Shown here: one piece after another, positions 33,984 to 46,069 of the stretch
Numbering within the stretch: position 1 is the first letter of the stretch
Layout of the letters: each line of letters starts with the position of its first letter
NCBI RefSeq assembly: GCF_000204055.1
Contig: NW_006768772.1
Span: 225,379-289,378 of the forward strand
DNA length: 64,000 nt
Source of the DNA: Melampsora larici-populina 98AG31
Lineage: Eukaryota; Basidiomycota; Pucciniomycetes; Pucciniales; Melampsoraceae
Direction: 5' to 3'
The notes under the pieces: generated by a model
Seen by the model: the letters and a program-made list of their open reading frames with translations, nothing else
What the model was told of the DNA's origin: nothing
The model's database searches: none
Program-made: the position numbers and the translations under genes

Positions 33984-34378
33984 GCAGAAGGGGCGTGAAA
34001 TTGATTACTGTCTGCTGACAGTCAGCGCTGTTGGGGACATCCCAGTTGCCCTTGTTCCTGAAACAGTTTGGGTTGATGTTGTAAAACCCAACACAGGGCT
34101 AGCTTGACAAAAGCCCAGCCAGCCACAGGTGTCCCCCGGATCAGCAGGTGTCAAGGGATACCACTGAGGATGAGCTGAGGGGCTTAGATGAAGTGAACAG
34201 ATGGGCCAGCCCTCCCCCAGGCTCCTTTGCTAAGGAATGTTGCCTGAGGGAGGCCTGACTCATCTCCTCAGTTTCTGTTGATCACATAATGAGCTGACAA
34301 GCAGAAAGAAAAGGGAAACAAATGGGAAACAAATGGGAACAAAACAGGAAAATTTCAACGCTCACATAGTTGTGAGCA
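33984..34378. other. Non-coding stretch between F-box pseudogene and DIRS element
   Basis: Relatively GC-rich sequence with an AGGAAACAAATGGGAAACAAATGGGAAC repeat near 34310-34345. It may be the 3' end of the DIRS element, but no split or inverted terminal repeat could be matched. Confidence 0.3.
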
Positions 34379-35128
34379 TCAATTTTTGCCCCTGTGAGTA
34401 GACTTCTTCATTGGCTGATCACGCACGACACCGCGAAATAGTGGGTTGTTAGGCCTTCCGCCGGTTGCCGTCAGGAGGTCTCGAAAAGCTTTAATTGGAT
34501 TGAGGCGATTCGGTTGCTTGTTGAGACGGAGAAATTGCAGTTTGCCTGGCACGGCCTTCTTGGCCAACCGTAAACAGAGTGTGGCCTTGCTGAAGTCCTG
34601 AGAGAACTTAATGTCCCGCCTCCTGATGAATACGTCCGGGTGGTTGCAGTGGTGTGTAAGTTCTGATCCAAGCCTCGCCAAACCCCAGAACCCCACCAGA
34701 AGGATCACACGCAAAGTCACTTGTGGTAGGCCCCTGCCCGGAAGTTTCGACATCAAAAAGTCTATATCCATAAGGGTCAGTCCGGCACGTAATCGTCTAG
34801 ATCTTGGTATTTCAGATGTCTTCAGAGATTTTAGAGTCAAACGCAATCGGTCCAAGTTCAAGTTTGGGAAGGGGGCGTCATGTAAAGTATACCACATTTG
34901 CAAACCTGTAAGATATCGTTTTGTGGTATTGCTGATAACGGAGTGGTCATTATGCGATTCACCACACCACAGCACAAAATGATAGATGTCATTCGCAGAA
35001 GCTGGGAAAAGAGTAGATTTCAAGGACATGAATTGGAAGAATTTATTAACGGCGGCGGCATATTGTCAGACAGTAGATTGTGCCCATCCGTTACGCAGAA
35101 TTGTTTTGCTCACGTTGTCCAAGGTGCC
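34379..35128 (-). pseudogene. DIRS tyrosine recombinase, truncated
   Basis: The frame contains FGTLDNVSKTILRNGWAQ, then an in-frame TGA at 35066-35068, and then a core-binding helix region and the first catalytic arginine block, GFWGLARLGSEL. It ends PLFRGVVRDQPMKK followed by a stop. The H-x-x-R box and the nucleophilic tyrosine, which should follow about 60 residues later, are absent, so it cannot act as a recombinase. Confidence 0.7.
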
Positions 35129-35157
35129 AAAGACCCCCGGCGCTGTCTGTCTTACAG

Positions 35158-36885
35158 TTAATTCTGCGGATGACATGGATTACTTGACTGAGAGGGAAAA
35201 ACTTGTACGAGAAGGTCTTGCAAGTCAGAGGGGATGTCGGCTTTTATCAAATTATGTACGCCTTTTGAGGGGTCCTTTCCCCTTGAAAGTTTATCAGCTT
35301 CGTTGTCCTCTGAGGTTACTCGGACCAGGTTGATGTCACAATCCAACCGGACCAGCAAGTCTTGAACCACACGCCACTCCCTGTTCACCCAAAAGTCGCA
35401 AGACTTACGGTTCCTTGCCGCCCCTTCGGTCGTCGTATTATCCGTAAGGCAAGAGTACTTAAAACCGGCCAGGACCATCCTAGATGTTTTCATCTTGCAT
35501 TCTAGCATTAGAAGGCCCAGCTGAACTGCTACAGTTTCTGCCCAGGCAATGGTACGCCTTGGCCGTCCATCTGGTTCATCCCAGCCCGGCAGCCATTTGA
35601 ATTGGCACCAATTTCGTCCAATAATTATGCCAATGCTGTACTCGTTCGAGGCATCCCCCACCCACCCTAGGTTCTTCACTATATGATCCGGAATCATCTT
35701 TGTTGGTTGTAAATCATCAAGGTACAATTTCCAGTACCATAGGTCTTCTTTTATGTCGTCAGGTATTGTTTGTCTACCGGGGGTTTTCCATTTTGCCACA
35801 AACGCAAAGCTCTCAACCAAATAACATTTTGATTGTGGCAATATCAGAGTTAGGTGACTGAGTTTACCGTTAAACTTTTGCAATTCCCGTTTAGAGCAAG
35901 TCGTCTTGACTAAAAAGGCATCTACTTCCATCTTCCTTTTTAGTAGCTTCTTATCAGGCAAAGTGACCGTCTTCTCAACGCAATTCCATACGAATCCAAT
36001 GAATTTCTGTTCATCTGCAAATTCTGAGTATTTCGTTTTGTTGGTCTTAACTCCCAACTCTTCACTAGCAGCTGCAATCTGGCGCGTTGTTGTTTTATTG
36101 GTTCAGTGTTTTATCATTAGGTTGTCATCGACCCACCTAAAAACTTCAATTAGTTTAAAGGTTTCTTTCGTCACTTCTTTCCAACCATCAGCAGGACCAC
36201 CGAAGGATCCACAACCTGCCACTCCCCCAAAATTTATCATAACATCTATATAAACCATTTCATCAAAGTCTTTAATTGCTAAATATGGCCATTGTGAGGG
36301 GTGTGTTGGGATTTGCCTATACGCTCCCTCCCAATCAAAGATACCCACCTGAACATCCTTGTCTAAGTATTTGAAAAACCGTGCGACAATCTTAAAGTCG
36401 TCCCACGTTGTTTCAAATTCCTCCTTGTTCACGTATGAGTTAACTGATCGAATGTCTTTGTCGAATCGGGGAAAGGATATGTTGTTAATAGGTCTAAAAG
36501 ACCCATCACCATTCTCTACAGCTCCTAAGGGGTTTGTTTGAAAGAAACCTAACCGACTATGCACCTCTTCTTTAGTGAATGGACCAAGAATCTTCCCAGC
36601 ATTGACTTCCTTCTGTATGTTCTTTTCAATTTTATCTCTTGCATTCAGAGCTGAATTATGATTAGGTGGACAGTAATATTTCAAATCCTTTATTGTATGA
36701 TAAGGAACCCCTTGGTGGAACCCATTTTTAAATCCATCTAGTAAGTATTTGTATTTGTGGAATAAATTGTAATCTTTCAATTTCTTTTCCCATACCGAAA
36801 TATTCATAGCACATCTTACGCCAGTAGGCCAAGCCGCATTCATGGTATCCGGGTAACTATGGAAGGCATTTGATGAATTTATCAA
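35158..36885 (-). pseudogene. DIRS reverse transcriptase and RNase H with one in-frame stop
   Basis: The RT part has GPFTKEEVHSRLGFFQTNPL, FDWEGAYRQIPTHPSQWPYL and FRWVDDNLMI (the catalytic box is VDD, as in DIRS and related RTs). A TGA at 36103-36105 interrupts an otherwise continuous frame. RNase H follows with GWVGDASNEYSIG, an E in the AWAETVAVQLGLL helix, CLTDNTTTEGAA and EDNEADKLSRG. Confidence 0.78.
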
Positions 36886-37210
36886 TTCACTCGTCGAACG
36901 TATGACCTCATTACTAACTCAAAACAAAAAGGGTTTTTCGATTTCAATTATTGAGGTTAAATGTTTTAATTGAAACAAAAATTGTTGGATACACATTACA
37001 AAACAACTGGGAAAAGAACAAAAATTCTATCAAAAACGGAATAGTAAAGATCACAAGCTCACGCTGTCTCTTTTGAGGTGGATTGCCTAGGCTCATTATT
37101 GTCATTGTTCGAATGTGATCAATCTCTATTACCCCAGTAATTGAGTAAGTTTTTGTGTTTATCAACACGCAAAGCGAGAAACCAGTAAGAGATCTTGCTT
37201 ACACTTGTTT

Positions 37211-37565
37211 TCACTTATTAAAGGGGTACTTTCCTCTACCTCTCTCTCTACTATCATATCTATTACTTTCGTTTCTGTTCTCTTTGTTCTCATTCTTACC
37301 CCCATTGTTCCTATGATACAGCGAAATGAACCTATTTTCTCTCAAACCTTTCCCTCTGTTGTTCCGCCGATTTCTATTCTGATAACCATCACTTCGAGTA
37401 CTGTCATTTCTAATGAAGGGTGGAGGTTTTAAGAAATAGCTATCCATTTCCTCATCTTCATCATTGACAATCAACGTATCATTTGTATTGTGGGTTTTTC
37501 CTCCTTGATACTTCTTTCCAGTGATAGGATTGAATTGCTCTTTTGAATGTCCTTTTGCGTAAGCT
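37211..37565 (-). pseudogene. DIRS Gag-like C-terminal part
   Basis: Reads AYAKGHSKEQFNPITGKKYQ, then a stretch rich in N, R and G. A similar KGHSKEQ...GKKYQGGK block follows Gag-like exons in rust DIRS elements, to my recollection. It is separated from the preceding Gag exon by an insertion of about 960 bp. Confidence 0.5.
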
Positions 37566-38527
37566 GAAGTATCAAATAAACATCAGGTGCCATACACATC
37601 ATTTGTGAGCTACTAGCGTCTTTTGGGATAGTAAAACACTAAAGAATAAGGTTTTGCCTAACAAACTAAGTTTGTTGAGCGCGTGAGATCTTTGTTTAAA
37701 GTTCTAAACAAATTGATTAATGAAGTAGTGTGATCAAATCAGCACTGACTTCAGTTAATTGACCTTTTTAACAAAGGGTTTTGGATATCACTCCAGGAAT
37801 TAATGCAAGACAGGAGTCTTCTAGCAGGAATAAGAGTAGAAACTACAGTCTAGTTTCGTGCCCAAGCTAATAACACTCTACTCTAGAGTTTATTAAGCAA
37901 GGGAAATATCACCTAGTGATATTTAAAGTTCTTTAAACTCTGAACACAGAGGAACTCCCGTGAATTTAGAGTTTCTCAAGTTATTGAATTCCCTTAATAA
38001 CTTGAGCAATACTGCAAGGATCACCTCCTGAAAGAAGTCTTCAAAAGCACTTCTACAAATAACAAAAGCAATGATCAATTAGAGAAATATACAATGTCTA
38101 ATGAAAGAGGACAAGGACTCTTATTTATCTGATTGATGATGTTTACTGATAATTTGATGATATGTAATGATGATGATGGATTTTCCTGGCGGGTCAGAGA
38201 GCTCTTTATATACTCAAAACCCTGAAAATCCTTTATGTACAACTTGTGGTTTGATTACATACTCATTTGACGTATGTAATCATGAAATTTTTATTATTTA
38301 ATTATTATATGATCACGCACATGTGTAACTCTTGTGATACTCATGTGATGCGCACTTGTGAAAGGCATTCTCACATAATGCAACCTTTTGATTACATTTA
38401 CATGTATGTACATATGTAATTTCATATGTAACTATATGTAATTACATGTGTACTTGGCTCTTGAAACTGAGCCATGAGTTGTACTTATTATTTTTATTAT
38501 TTTATAGTTATTTAGGCAGCCCTTTGG
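37566..38527 (-). mobile_element. LTR-like insertion in the DIRS Gag region
   Basis: The 960-bp block interrupts coding sequence that is continuous in sense on either side. It is AT-rich, has a TATATAAAG box on the minus strand near 38205-38215, inverted blocks (AACTTGAGAAACTC and relatives at 37970-38010), and no ORF. This fits a solo LTR of a copia-type element; exact ends and target duplication were not found. Confidence 0.4.
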
Positions 38528-38529
38528 TA

Positions 38530-39247
38530 CTAGTAATAGGGCTCGGGGCTGACATCATTATCAAATTGTGTGACCGACTTACGGTTATCAAGTAACATAT
38601 GACGACCGTCCTGTAATAACGAAGTCCTTGCCAAAGCTTCCTCAAGGAATATTGGTCTTGGGACTCCTGCATCACCCGGTGCTCCGCTTACATGGTTGCA
38701 CATGACATCCGTTCGTACCATGATGTCGTATTGGAAAGCGCATACCCACCCATGTCTCAAACTTAGAGATTCTACATAATCAAAATGTCTTTCCAGACTA
38801 ATCAAAAAATATCAGCAGAGATATAATATTTTTAATAACCAAAGGGAAAAGGTACCCTTTTGCTATTTCTATATGCCAGTACTTTTCTCTCAAGTATTTC
38901 AACATCAACTGTTTTGCTCTAGTCCAATCTGCGAACGACATATTCCACTCATTTTTTGGAATTTGTCCTGTAGGTTTATCTGTCTTCTTTGAAGTACTAC
39001 TGGCAGCAATATTTTGGTCTAATTCTATCCATCTGTTGTTGAAGATTGTGAGAGGGAAATGAATGTCCATTTTCTTCAAGTGTTCATGCCAATACGAGGT
39101 AAATGATTGTAAGTTAGAATCCGACACCTGTCCTTCGTTATAACCCTTAATTGGGTTTACGTTTTGAATCGAACCCAAAGTCACCGTTTTTTCTAATGAC
39201 TTCAAAAACTTTTTGACTATCTTTGTGTTTCCCATTGCTAGTGCCAT
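38530..39247 (-). pseudogene. DIRS Gag-like exons
   Basis: Two in-order pieces: NEWNMSFADWTRAKQLMLKY with LREKYWHIEIAKG (39247-38870), then ERHFDYVESLSLRHGWVCAF, QYDIMVRTDVM and FLEEALARTSLLQDGRHML (38790-38530). The HFDYVE..S..HGW.CAFQYDI pattern is the one found in Gag-like proteins encoded next to DIRS RTs in rusts. A short intron or lesion lies near 38800-38865. Confidence 0.55.
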
Positions 39248-39359
39248 TTTTGCAACATCAATAGATATTTCTGTTTGGAAAGAAAAGGCGATATTTAATA
39301 TTTAAACAATCATCCTTTCTTTAAGAATCAGAGTGAACGAATTTCAAGATGTAATTTAG

Positions 39360-39615
39360 AAAAAGTAAATTCAAGACACATTTGCACATCGGAATACATC
39401 ACGATGGAGGCAAATTCACGGATTATATCACAAATTGGATTAGAAGATTTTAGGAATACATCACTAATAATTTGAGGGATCAAAAAGCGTTTTGGAATAT
39501 ATCAAACGTTGATAATCATTTGTTAAAGAGTGTTGGATTATATCCCAACATTACTTATCACAAGTTCGGATTAAATCACAAACACAAGTTCAGACTAAAT
39601 CACGAACATAACCCT
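39360..39615. repeat. Degenerate short repeats in a DIRS intron
   Basis: The word GGATTATATCACAAA and variants (GGAATACATCAC, GGAATATATCAAAC, CGGATTAAATCACAAAC) recur about eight times at irregular 25-40 bp steps, between the Gag exons at 39247 and 39640. Confidence 0.5.
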
Positions 39616-39639
39616 CACGAACAATAAAGAGATTCAATT

Positions 39640-40010
39640 TTTAACTAACTTTGTTCTACCGACTTCTCTGATGAGGATGATGATTTTTCTGAAACACTCA
39701 TTGCTTCAAAGTCGCTAAAGTTGATATTAATGTCATTATCTTCAGTAGGAGGTTGTTCAGTTTGGTGTACAACCAATTGTTTATTCATTCTTCTTCGTTG
39801 TCTTTTAGTCCTAATCTCTTCTAGTGCGTCTTCTCTATCTCTCCTAATCTCTCCTCATCTGTTCTTCTTCTCCCGTTTCAATTTGAAATTGAGTTTGTTC
39901 ATCTTCCGACTCAGGTGGTGTAGGTTGTGGGGTTACTTCTGCTTGCAGACCTCTAGTTCTTCGGCTACTCCTCATAATGAAATCAAGAGGGTTTTGAAAA
40001 GGATCTTCTC
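39640..40010 (-). pseudogene. DIRS Gag-like N-terminal exon with frameshift
   Basis: Starts MRSSRRTRGLQAEVTPQPTP, continues acidic to EEEQMRRD and stops; the neighbouring frame then reads EDALEEIRTKRQRRRMNK and an acidic, Ser-rich end before a GT. The charged composition on both sides of the break suggests one disordered N-terminus split by an indel near 39840. Confidence 0.4.
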
Positions 40011-40579
40011 TTGAACACGGGCGGAGAAGTGGTCTTTAGAGGAACCAGCGAGAGCAAGAGGAGAATGGATGAGGAAGTGATTCGGAGAGGAGAGTCTCAA
40101 ATTACCGAGTAACGAAGAGGGGGGGAGAGAGAGTCATCTCTAGAACTCCGACTCTTCTAGGATTACTTAGCTAATCCAGGGCAGGACCAATCACGTCCTG
40201 CCATGTTCTCCTTTTACACCCGTGGCTGCGGTTGTCTTGCCTTGGTGTTCCTCAGAGCTTTCTAGACTCGGGATTGACATGTTTGATTCCTTGTCCCAGC
40301 GTCACCAACCCTCAAAGAAAGGTATGGTCATTATCTCTGTTCATGTAGGAATATAAGAGATTTGCTTGCTGACAATGGCTGGATAAGCTAAGACTACTTC
40401 ATGAAAGTCTTATCTCTGAAACTATGTTTGATGCTATTTCGCTTTGTTGATTTTTTTTTGCAAAGTCTGCATTGTTATTGAATACTGCCTTCTTTATTTC
40501 ATTGTATCATGTAGGTTTGTCTGCAAAGATTATAAAGATTGGACACATTTGTTAGCCTCTATGTTAGTGACTATCAGTA

Positions 40580-40970
40580 TATGTTAATGGAAATTTAAGA
40601 AACGGTACATAAATGATTGTTTATCAATTATTATACCTCATCAATTGATGGAATAGAAAAACCAATAGTGTTTACCACTTGGTATAATTAGGGACAGAGT
40701 TGTAATCATTGTACCTCTTCTACTTGACGGATCAGAAAAGTTGATCGTGTTTAACACCTTGTATCTTTACGGGAAGAGTGTTCTGAATACTAACACCTTG
40801 TTTTTGAAGGGAAGATAATTAGTGTTAATTTATAACAACTCGTTTACGAACGGGCAATTGTTAGTGTTTATTTACAATACCCCGTTTACTAATGGACAAT
40901 CATAGTCAATTTCTTTCCATTATACACGATAGATAAAGAAAGGTACAATAAAGCAATAGCCTTGTTCATG
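40580..40970. repeat. Degenerate tandem repeat of about 70 bp
   Basis: GTGTTTA.CACCTTGTATCTTTACGGGA-type units recur five or six times (with CTTGGTATAATTAGGGA, CCTTGTTTTTGAAGGGA, CTCGTTTACGAACGGGCAATTG and CCCGTTTACTAATGGACAAT). Drift between units is large. No ORF. Confidence 0.45.
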
Positions 40971-41562
40971 GACAAACAATGGGTACAATGAAGTGATGGA
41001 TAGGCAGGGAAACTAGGAAGAAACATTTTAATAAAGTTTCACCTACCAAGTAGTTTAACTAGTAATACATCAGTTTCGAAATCAGATGATAAATTTGAAT
41101 CGTCTTTTTGAATATATTCCTCTTTTTGAATAAATCGGTTGTAAGTCAACCTGTCAGAAAAGGCGAAGTTTATATTAACAATGATGGGTCTTTAAAGATA
41201 TGCTGAATAAGAACCTACACAATGACTCTTCCAAGGATTTGCTGATGATAACGTTCAAATTGAAGAGGATTGAAAAATGAAATGTGGTGAATTGATGATA
41301 ATGTTGAAATTGAAGACAATTAAAAATGAAATGTTGTCAAAGGGTTTAGTTTTGAGTTTTACTGAGTCTAAACATGCACAATGGCTATTTCAATGATTTG
41401 TTGATCATAGAGACAAAGCTCAGAGTGATTCAAATGTCTGAATAGTGTAGATGTAAGGTGATTTGGCTTGATGCAATAGAATTATAGGTTAAACAAGATG
41501 GTATATGGGTGGGTGATGAGAATGCCAAAACACCTAAACCTAGAATTCTGACCCAGTGATTT

Positions 41563-41586
41563 GTATAAGCATAAGCATGCTTATAC
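41563..41586. other. Perfect 10-bp hairpin
   Basis: GTATAAGCAT, a 4-base loop, and ATGCTTATAC in AT-rich DNA without a nearby gene. It may be a remnant of a small mobile element. Confidence 0.35.
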
Positions 41587-41780
41587 AATTTTCTATATGT
41601 AGCGTATTTCTATCTGCCTGGCTGATCAACAATAGAGGACAGGTGGGCAGCCGCAGGTTTTTGACTGTATCATCATTATCATTACAAGTTAAAGGTCAAC
41701 CATGAATTTGTTTATCCATAGATCAACTCATGAACAAGCAATTCAAATCATCTTCATATCAATAATCATTCATTTTCATA

Positions 41781-42420
41781 TTAAAGGCCAACAAGCTGCA
41801 CACGGGTGAGAAACCATTTCGGGATTCATTTGCAGTTCCCTTGATTCAGAATTCCAATCAGCTGTTTGCTACACCCTGCTACACTGCCTCTTATCACCTC
41901 ATCCGACAATCTAAATCTGCCAGTCATCCACATTTAGCCAACTTTCCTGAAGGACCCAACGTGGATCCTGTATGTAGGACCTCAGATAGCGCCAGCCAGG
42001 CCCCATTGTCTTCAAGTCAGTGCAAATCCTGTTGCATCCCCCAATTCTAATGATCAACTTCCTCAATCCCCTTATCATCAATACATATGATCATCAATAC
42101 GTCAAACACCAACTGAAAATCAGCGTCATAGCCCTATTACTCCTGAAGAATCAAAACCAATTCTTGACTCAATCAAAATCCCAACTTACCCTAATGCCAA
42201 CAGGAATCTCACCTCTTTACATACATACCACACAATTCATTTATACCTTTCATTCTATCTCATCGGGAGCAATATGGGTCTGATTAGGTCTGGCTTGGTA
42301 TCTTCAACTCCTATTCTCTCATCTTTACTTTTTTGAAGTGATATATAGTCAATATTATCCAACCCAAACAACAAGTTGAAACAACTACTTCTTCTGCTGT
42401 TACTTCACAAATCATTACAA
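41781..42420 (+). pseudogene. Possible remnant of a C2H2 zinc-finger transcription factor
   Basis: Positions 41793-41822 read KLHTGEKPFR, and HTGEKPF is the standard linker between C2H2 fingers. Downstream are Q-, S- and T-rich phrases typical of fungal transcription factors (PNSNDQLPQSPYHQY, RQTPTENQRHSPITPEESKP), but in changing frames and with stops. No cysteine-bearing finger remains. The linker could be chance, though combined with the downstream composition a dead gene is reasonable. Confidence 0.35.
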
Positions 42421-45400
42421 ACCTGAAAAGAAAAGAAATAATAAAATACAAATAGGTGAGAATTTTCAAAAAATCAATCTCAGAACAACAAGCCTTTATT
42501 AATTGAAAATCTGCTCATTTGGTTTGGTTGAGTTTCAGTTGCTGCATATCTGCTAGATGTTTTCTGAAGTTGTAATTTGATTGGTCTCACTAACTTCTCA
42601 AATTTGGAATCAACTTCTCATCCAAGTCTATCTCCAGCACAATCTTCTCAAGTAAAGTAAGTAAAACTGATCAATAGCACCTCTTGAAAGATCCTCAATT
42701 GATTTTACTGACTGCCTCTGTGGCGTTTCTAGAATTTGGGATTTTAGAATATGAAACAATGACAAACAATCGAAGCACCAAAGAATCCACTTATAAACAT
42801 TTAAAATTACAATCTAACAGATAATCCGACTAATTCAAAGCATTCATAAGAAATTGTAGATGATTCAATCGCATCACTAGCTTCATTGAATACATCAATC
42901 CAATTTAAATCAAACAATGCATTAACAATCTTACTCTTAAATCAATTAAATAAATTGACCATTTTTTCATCAGATTCAATTTGAGATGTATTGATCCTCG
43001 ATCTCTATACTTCAAGTCTTTCCTAACTTAGGACTTGAATGTGATCAATTGATTCGATCATTTAATTGATTTATCTAACATCTTTCAAACTCATAATCAA
43101 AACATTCACAATCAACTATCTAATGTTAAATTTGAAATCTCTGGGTTTTTGGCTTGTGCTACAAATCATGAATTGATTAGAGAATTCAACAGTACTGAAT
43201 TCAACAACTAACTTGAGCTATTGCTCTCCAAAGTTCAAGTTGAACTGTTCAGAATCGACAATCACACCTTGAGGTATAACTTCATGTGGTCATTCATTTT
43301 CTCAATTATATTCAAACTAACTGCTCCTGTGCCATTCAGATGAGTTTTCCTTTGATCTTGCTTCAATTCCAATTGTATTCAAATTGATCCCAGCCTCCTA
43401 AAAGTTTTGAACATCTCAGCTAATCAATCTTCATCTTATTTGCTTTTATTTCACCTAACAAGCTAGATTCATCATCATTATCAAGCCTTTGATTTTAATT
43501 TTGGGCAGGTTTTCCCTTGCACTTATCAACACTAGGTTAGTTCCCTCTCTGTTTATGAGTAATCCGACTTGATCTAAATTGCCTCCTGCCCCCCTTAACG
43601 CCATTCATCTTTACTAACATGATCTCCTTTTTGTGCCATCTTATCAACATATCTGTTTTAGTTACTATATGTTGTGATTGACTTTAAAATGTCTTATAAT
43701 TGTAGTTCTTGAGCTATTCAATTCAAGCAACTTGTGCTTCTTTTTCAACTTAGTTTGCACTGATTACTCATTTGAACTTTCTTGACTTCAATCTCAAAGC
43801 AGCCAATGAAGAAATCAAACAGAATTAAATCTAGAAAACTTTGCATTTCAACAAATCACTCAACACTCAAATCAAAAGACAGTGGTTCCACCTGATCCAT
43901 TCAATCAAACAAGGAATGGAGCTTGGTGAGCTCAGGTGAGCTCATCAAATTTGAGAAACTTAGTCTATACTCCAACAACAATCATTCAAATCATTTGTTT
44001 CTATGTAAATAGGCTTCACACCAATTATCTACACAATCTACTTATTTCACTCCATTTATTTATTAGGCTTCATGTATTTTAAGATTACGTTGTGCTTTAG
44101 ATTCTTATAATAACAACTCAATCTGAGTGCAATTTATTTGCTAAACTCTATGGTCACTGATTCCATCTTACCCCAATCTGAAATGAACAAAACTCCTTTG
44201 ATTCAATTTAGAAACTGGGATTGAATTTCCAGAATAAGAGTCTTCAGGCACACATGCAATAGAAAAGAGCTTTCTTAGAGCTACTGCTGCTTCTATATTA
44301 TCTTATCCTGGATTAAACCAAAATCACCCCAATCACTCACTTGAGAAGGTGGAATGGGATTGAAAGAACAAGAGTTGATTAATGAATCTGAGGTGTAACA
44401 CAAGAGCAATTCAATGTCAGTGGATTTATAGAACAGTTTGGCTTTTCACAGCTCACAATATCCTTGGCTCCAGTTCTTGAATCGAGTTTTGAATGCTTTT
44501 CAAATCAAATCAATCTGAGTAATGCAATCAGTTGACCAGTTACCTTAACATCAGGAATGGCCAAAAGTCTAATATCATCATTTGTCACAATACCCACTTC
44601 ACATTCTATGAGGAGGAAATCTTTTAAGTTGATATTGCCACCTAAATTTGTACAGTAGAATATTTGCTTGATGGATCAAATGAACCTGATCAATTAACTC
44701 TGAACTTCAAGGTATTTTTATGTTCAAAACCTTGACAGTTTAGTTTGGGTCTTTGCTTTGTTGACATTCTCTAGTCAACCCACTATCTAATCATCCACAA
44801 TTACACTGGAATGACGTATCCTTGAGATTGAAAATACTATACAAGCCTGATAACTTAACCTGAATGCACATCTTTGAGTGTCTCAGTTTTGCCCAATTTC
44901 TTGGTTCAACAATATATACAAGGTCTTTATTTACAAGAATTTCTATCATATCTTTTAGAGCTGAATTCCATTGACCAAGAAAATATGAGATCAACCAGCA
45001 GTCAAGGTGCCAATCGGTCAAAACATGCTAAAATTGGCTTTGGCAATCAAATAATGCAGTAGGATGATCAGCCTTTTGACTCTTGACTCCCACTGTTGCC
45101 AGTTTTAGACACAAAGTGCATCCAACTTTAAAGAAGCCAAGATATGACTGGATTCAGATTTTATTTTATTTGATCAAATTAATATGAATGGTTGAGAACC
45201 AGAAACAGATTCAGCTTTTATAGCAACAAGTTGATGCGGAAACAACCAAATCTGAATAAAGTCAAATTATCATCACCATCATTCACATGATGTAAACATT
45301 GACACCAAGTTTTTCATATCAATATCATCAATTGAGGATTGATAGTGTCAGGGCCAACATATTCATAGAGTTGGTGTTCATTTGCAGTTGTGTCGTTGTT

Positions 45401-46011
45401 TAGTATAAAACTCATTGTTTACCCAAGTCACATTAAGGGGTTTCAAATCAAGATATTTTTGTGTAGAATTTTTACAAAACAGACAAGTTTTTAAAGTTTT
45501 ACAGTGCCTTTTTGTGTGCAAGTGTACACTAGACAGCTTTTGGGACACCTAAATAGGTGTGCTGAATTTTTGCGTTTGTGGTAAATTTTGCAGTCTTGGA
45601 CAAGTGTTTGCACAGTAAAAATCCTGTAATAATGCAACTTGAAACCCCCTATTGTGTATTGTCTAAGCATCCTGCACACATCACCCACTTTTGATATCAA
45701 TAGTGTTAGTTTTTACTCCAACTTTGTCACTCTGATTGATTGGTGGAAGACCCCACTTTGTCAATTCACATATCCTAAGTGACCACACCTATATTTTATT
45801 TTTAAGTTGTACTATGCTGTGTTGTCATAGACTACTATTTGTGTATGTGGATGACTTCACAACTACTCCTATAATGATCAAAAAAATATGTGTTATATAT
45901 GCACACCTGTTCTGACCAAGAAAAAAAGTAGTGTTTTGATTTTTGAGCTGCTTGGAGAGTTTTTCAAAATCTGAAACAAAATGAATATTGATGTACTCTG
46001 ATATGAAATCC
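42421..46011. other. AT-rich stretch, nothing recognised
   Basis: About 3.6 kb rich in TCAAT/ATTGA words with no ORF over 80 codons that looks real, no inverted or tandem repeat that stands out, and no RNA gene signal. Confidence 0.4.
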
Positions 46012-46069
46012 ATTAGGGGGTTAGGGCCTTGGGGTTGAGGCTTAGGATTAGGGGCTTAGATTTAGGGGA
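46012..46069 (+). repeat. Degenerate telomere-like tract
   Basis: Reads as variants of TTAGGG: TTAGGGGG, TTAGGGCC, TTGGGG, TTGAGGC, TTAGGA, TTAGGGGC, TTAGA, TTTAGGGG. TTAGGG is the usual fungal telomere repeat. The tract is only about 58 bp and internal to the contig. Confidence 0.5.

Larger units (their letters stand above)
34379..40010 (-). mobile_element. DIRS-type tyrosine-recombinase retrotransposon, decayed and nested
   Basis: On the minus strand in order: a Gag-like N-terminus (40010-39640), Gag-like exons (39247-38530 and 37565-37211), reverse transcriptase and RNase H (36885-35158), and the start of a tyrosine recombinase (35128-34379). RT followed by RNase H and YR in place of a DDE integrase defines the DIRS order. 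Several in-frame stops, a frameshift in the first Gag exon, an LTR-like insertion, and loss of the recombinase C-terminus show that it is dead. Confidence 0.75.

Noticed and set aside
39721..40014. Plus-strand frame of 97 codons
   Set aside because: Antisense of the DIRS Gag-like N-terminal exon.
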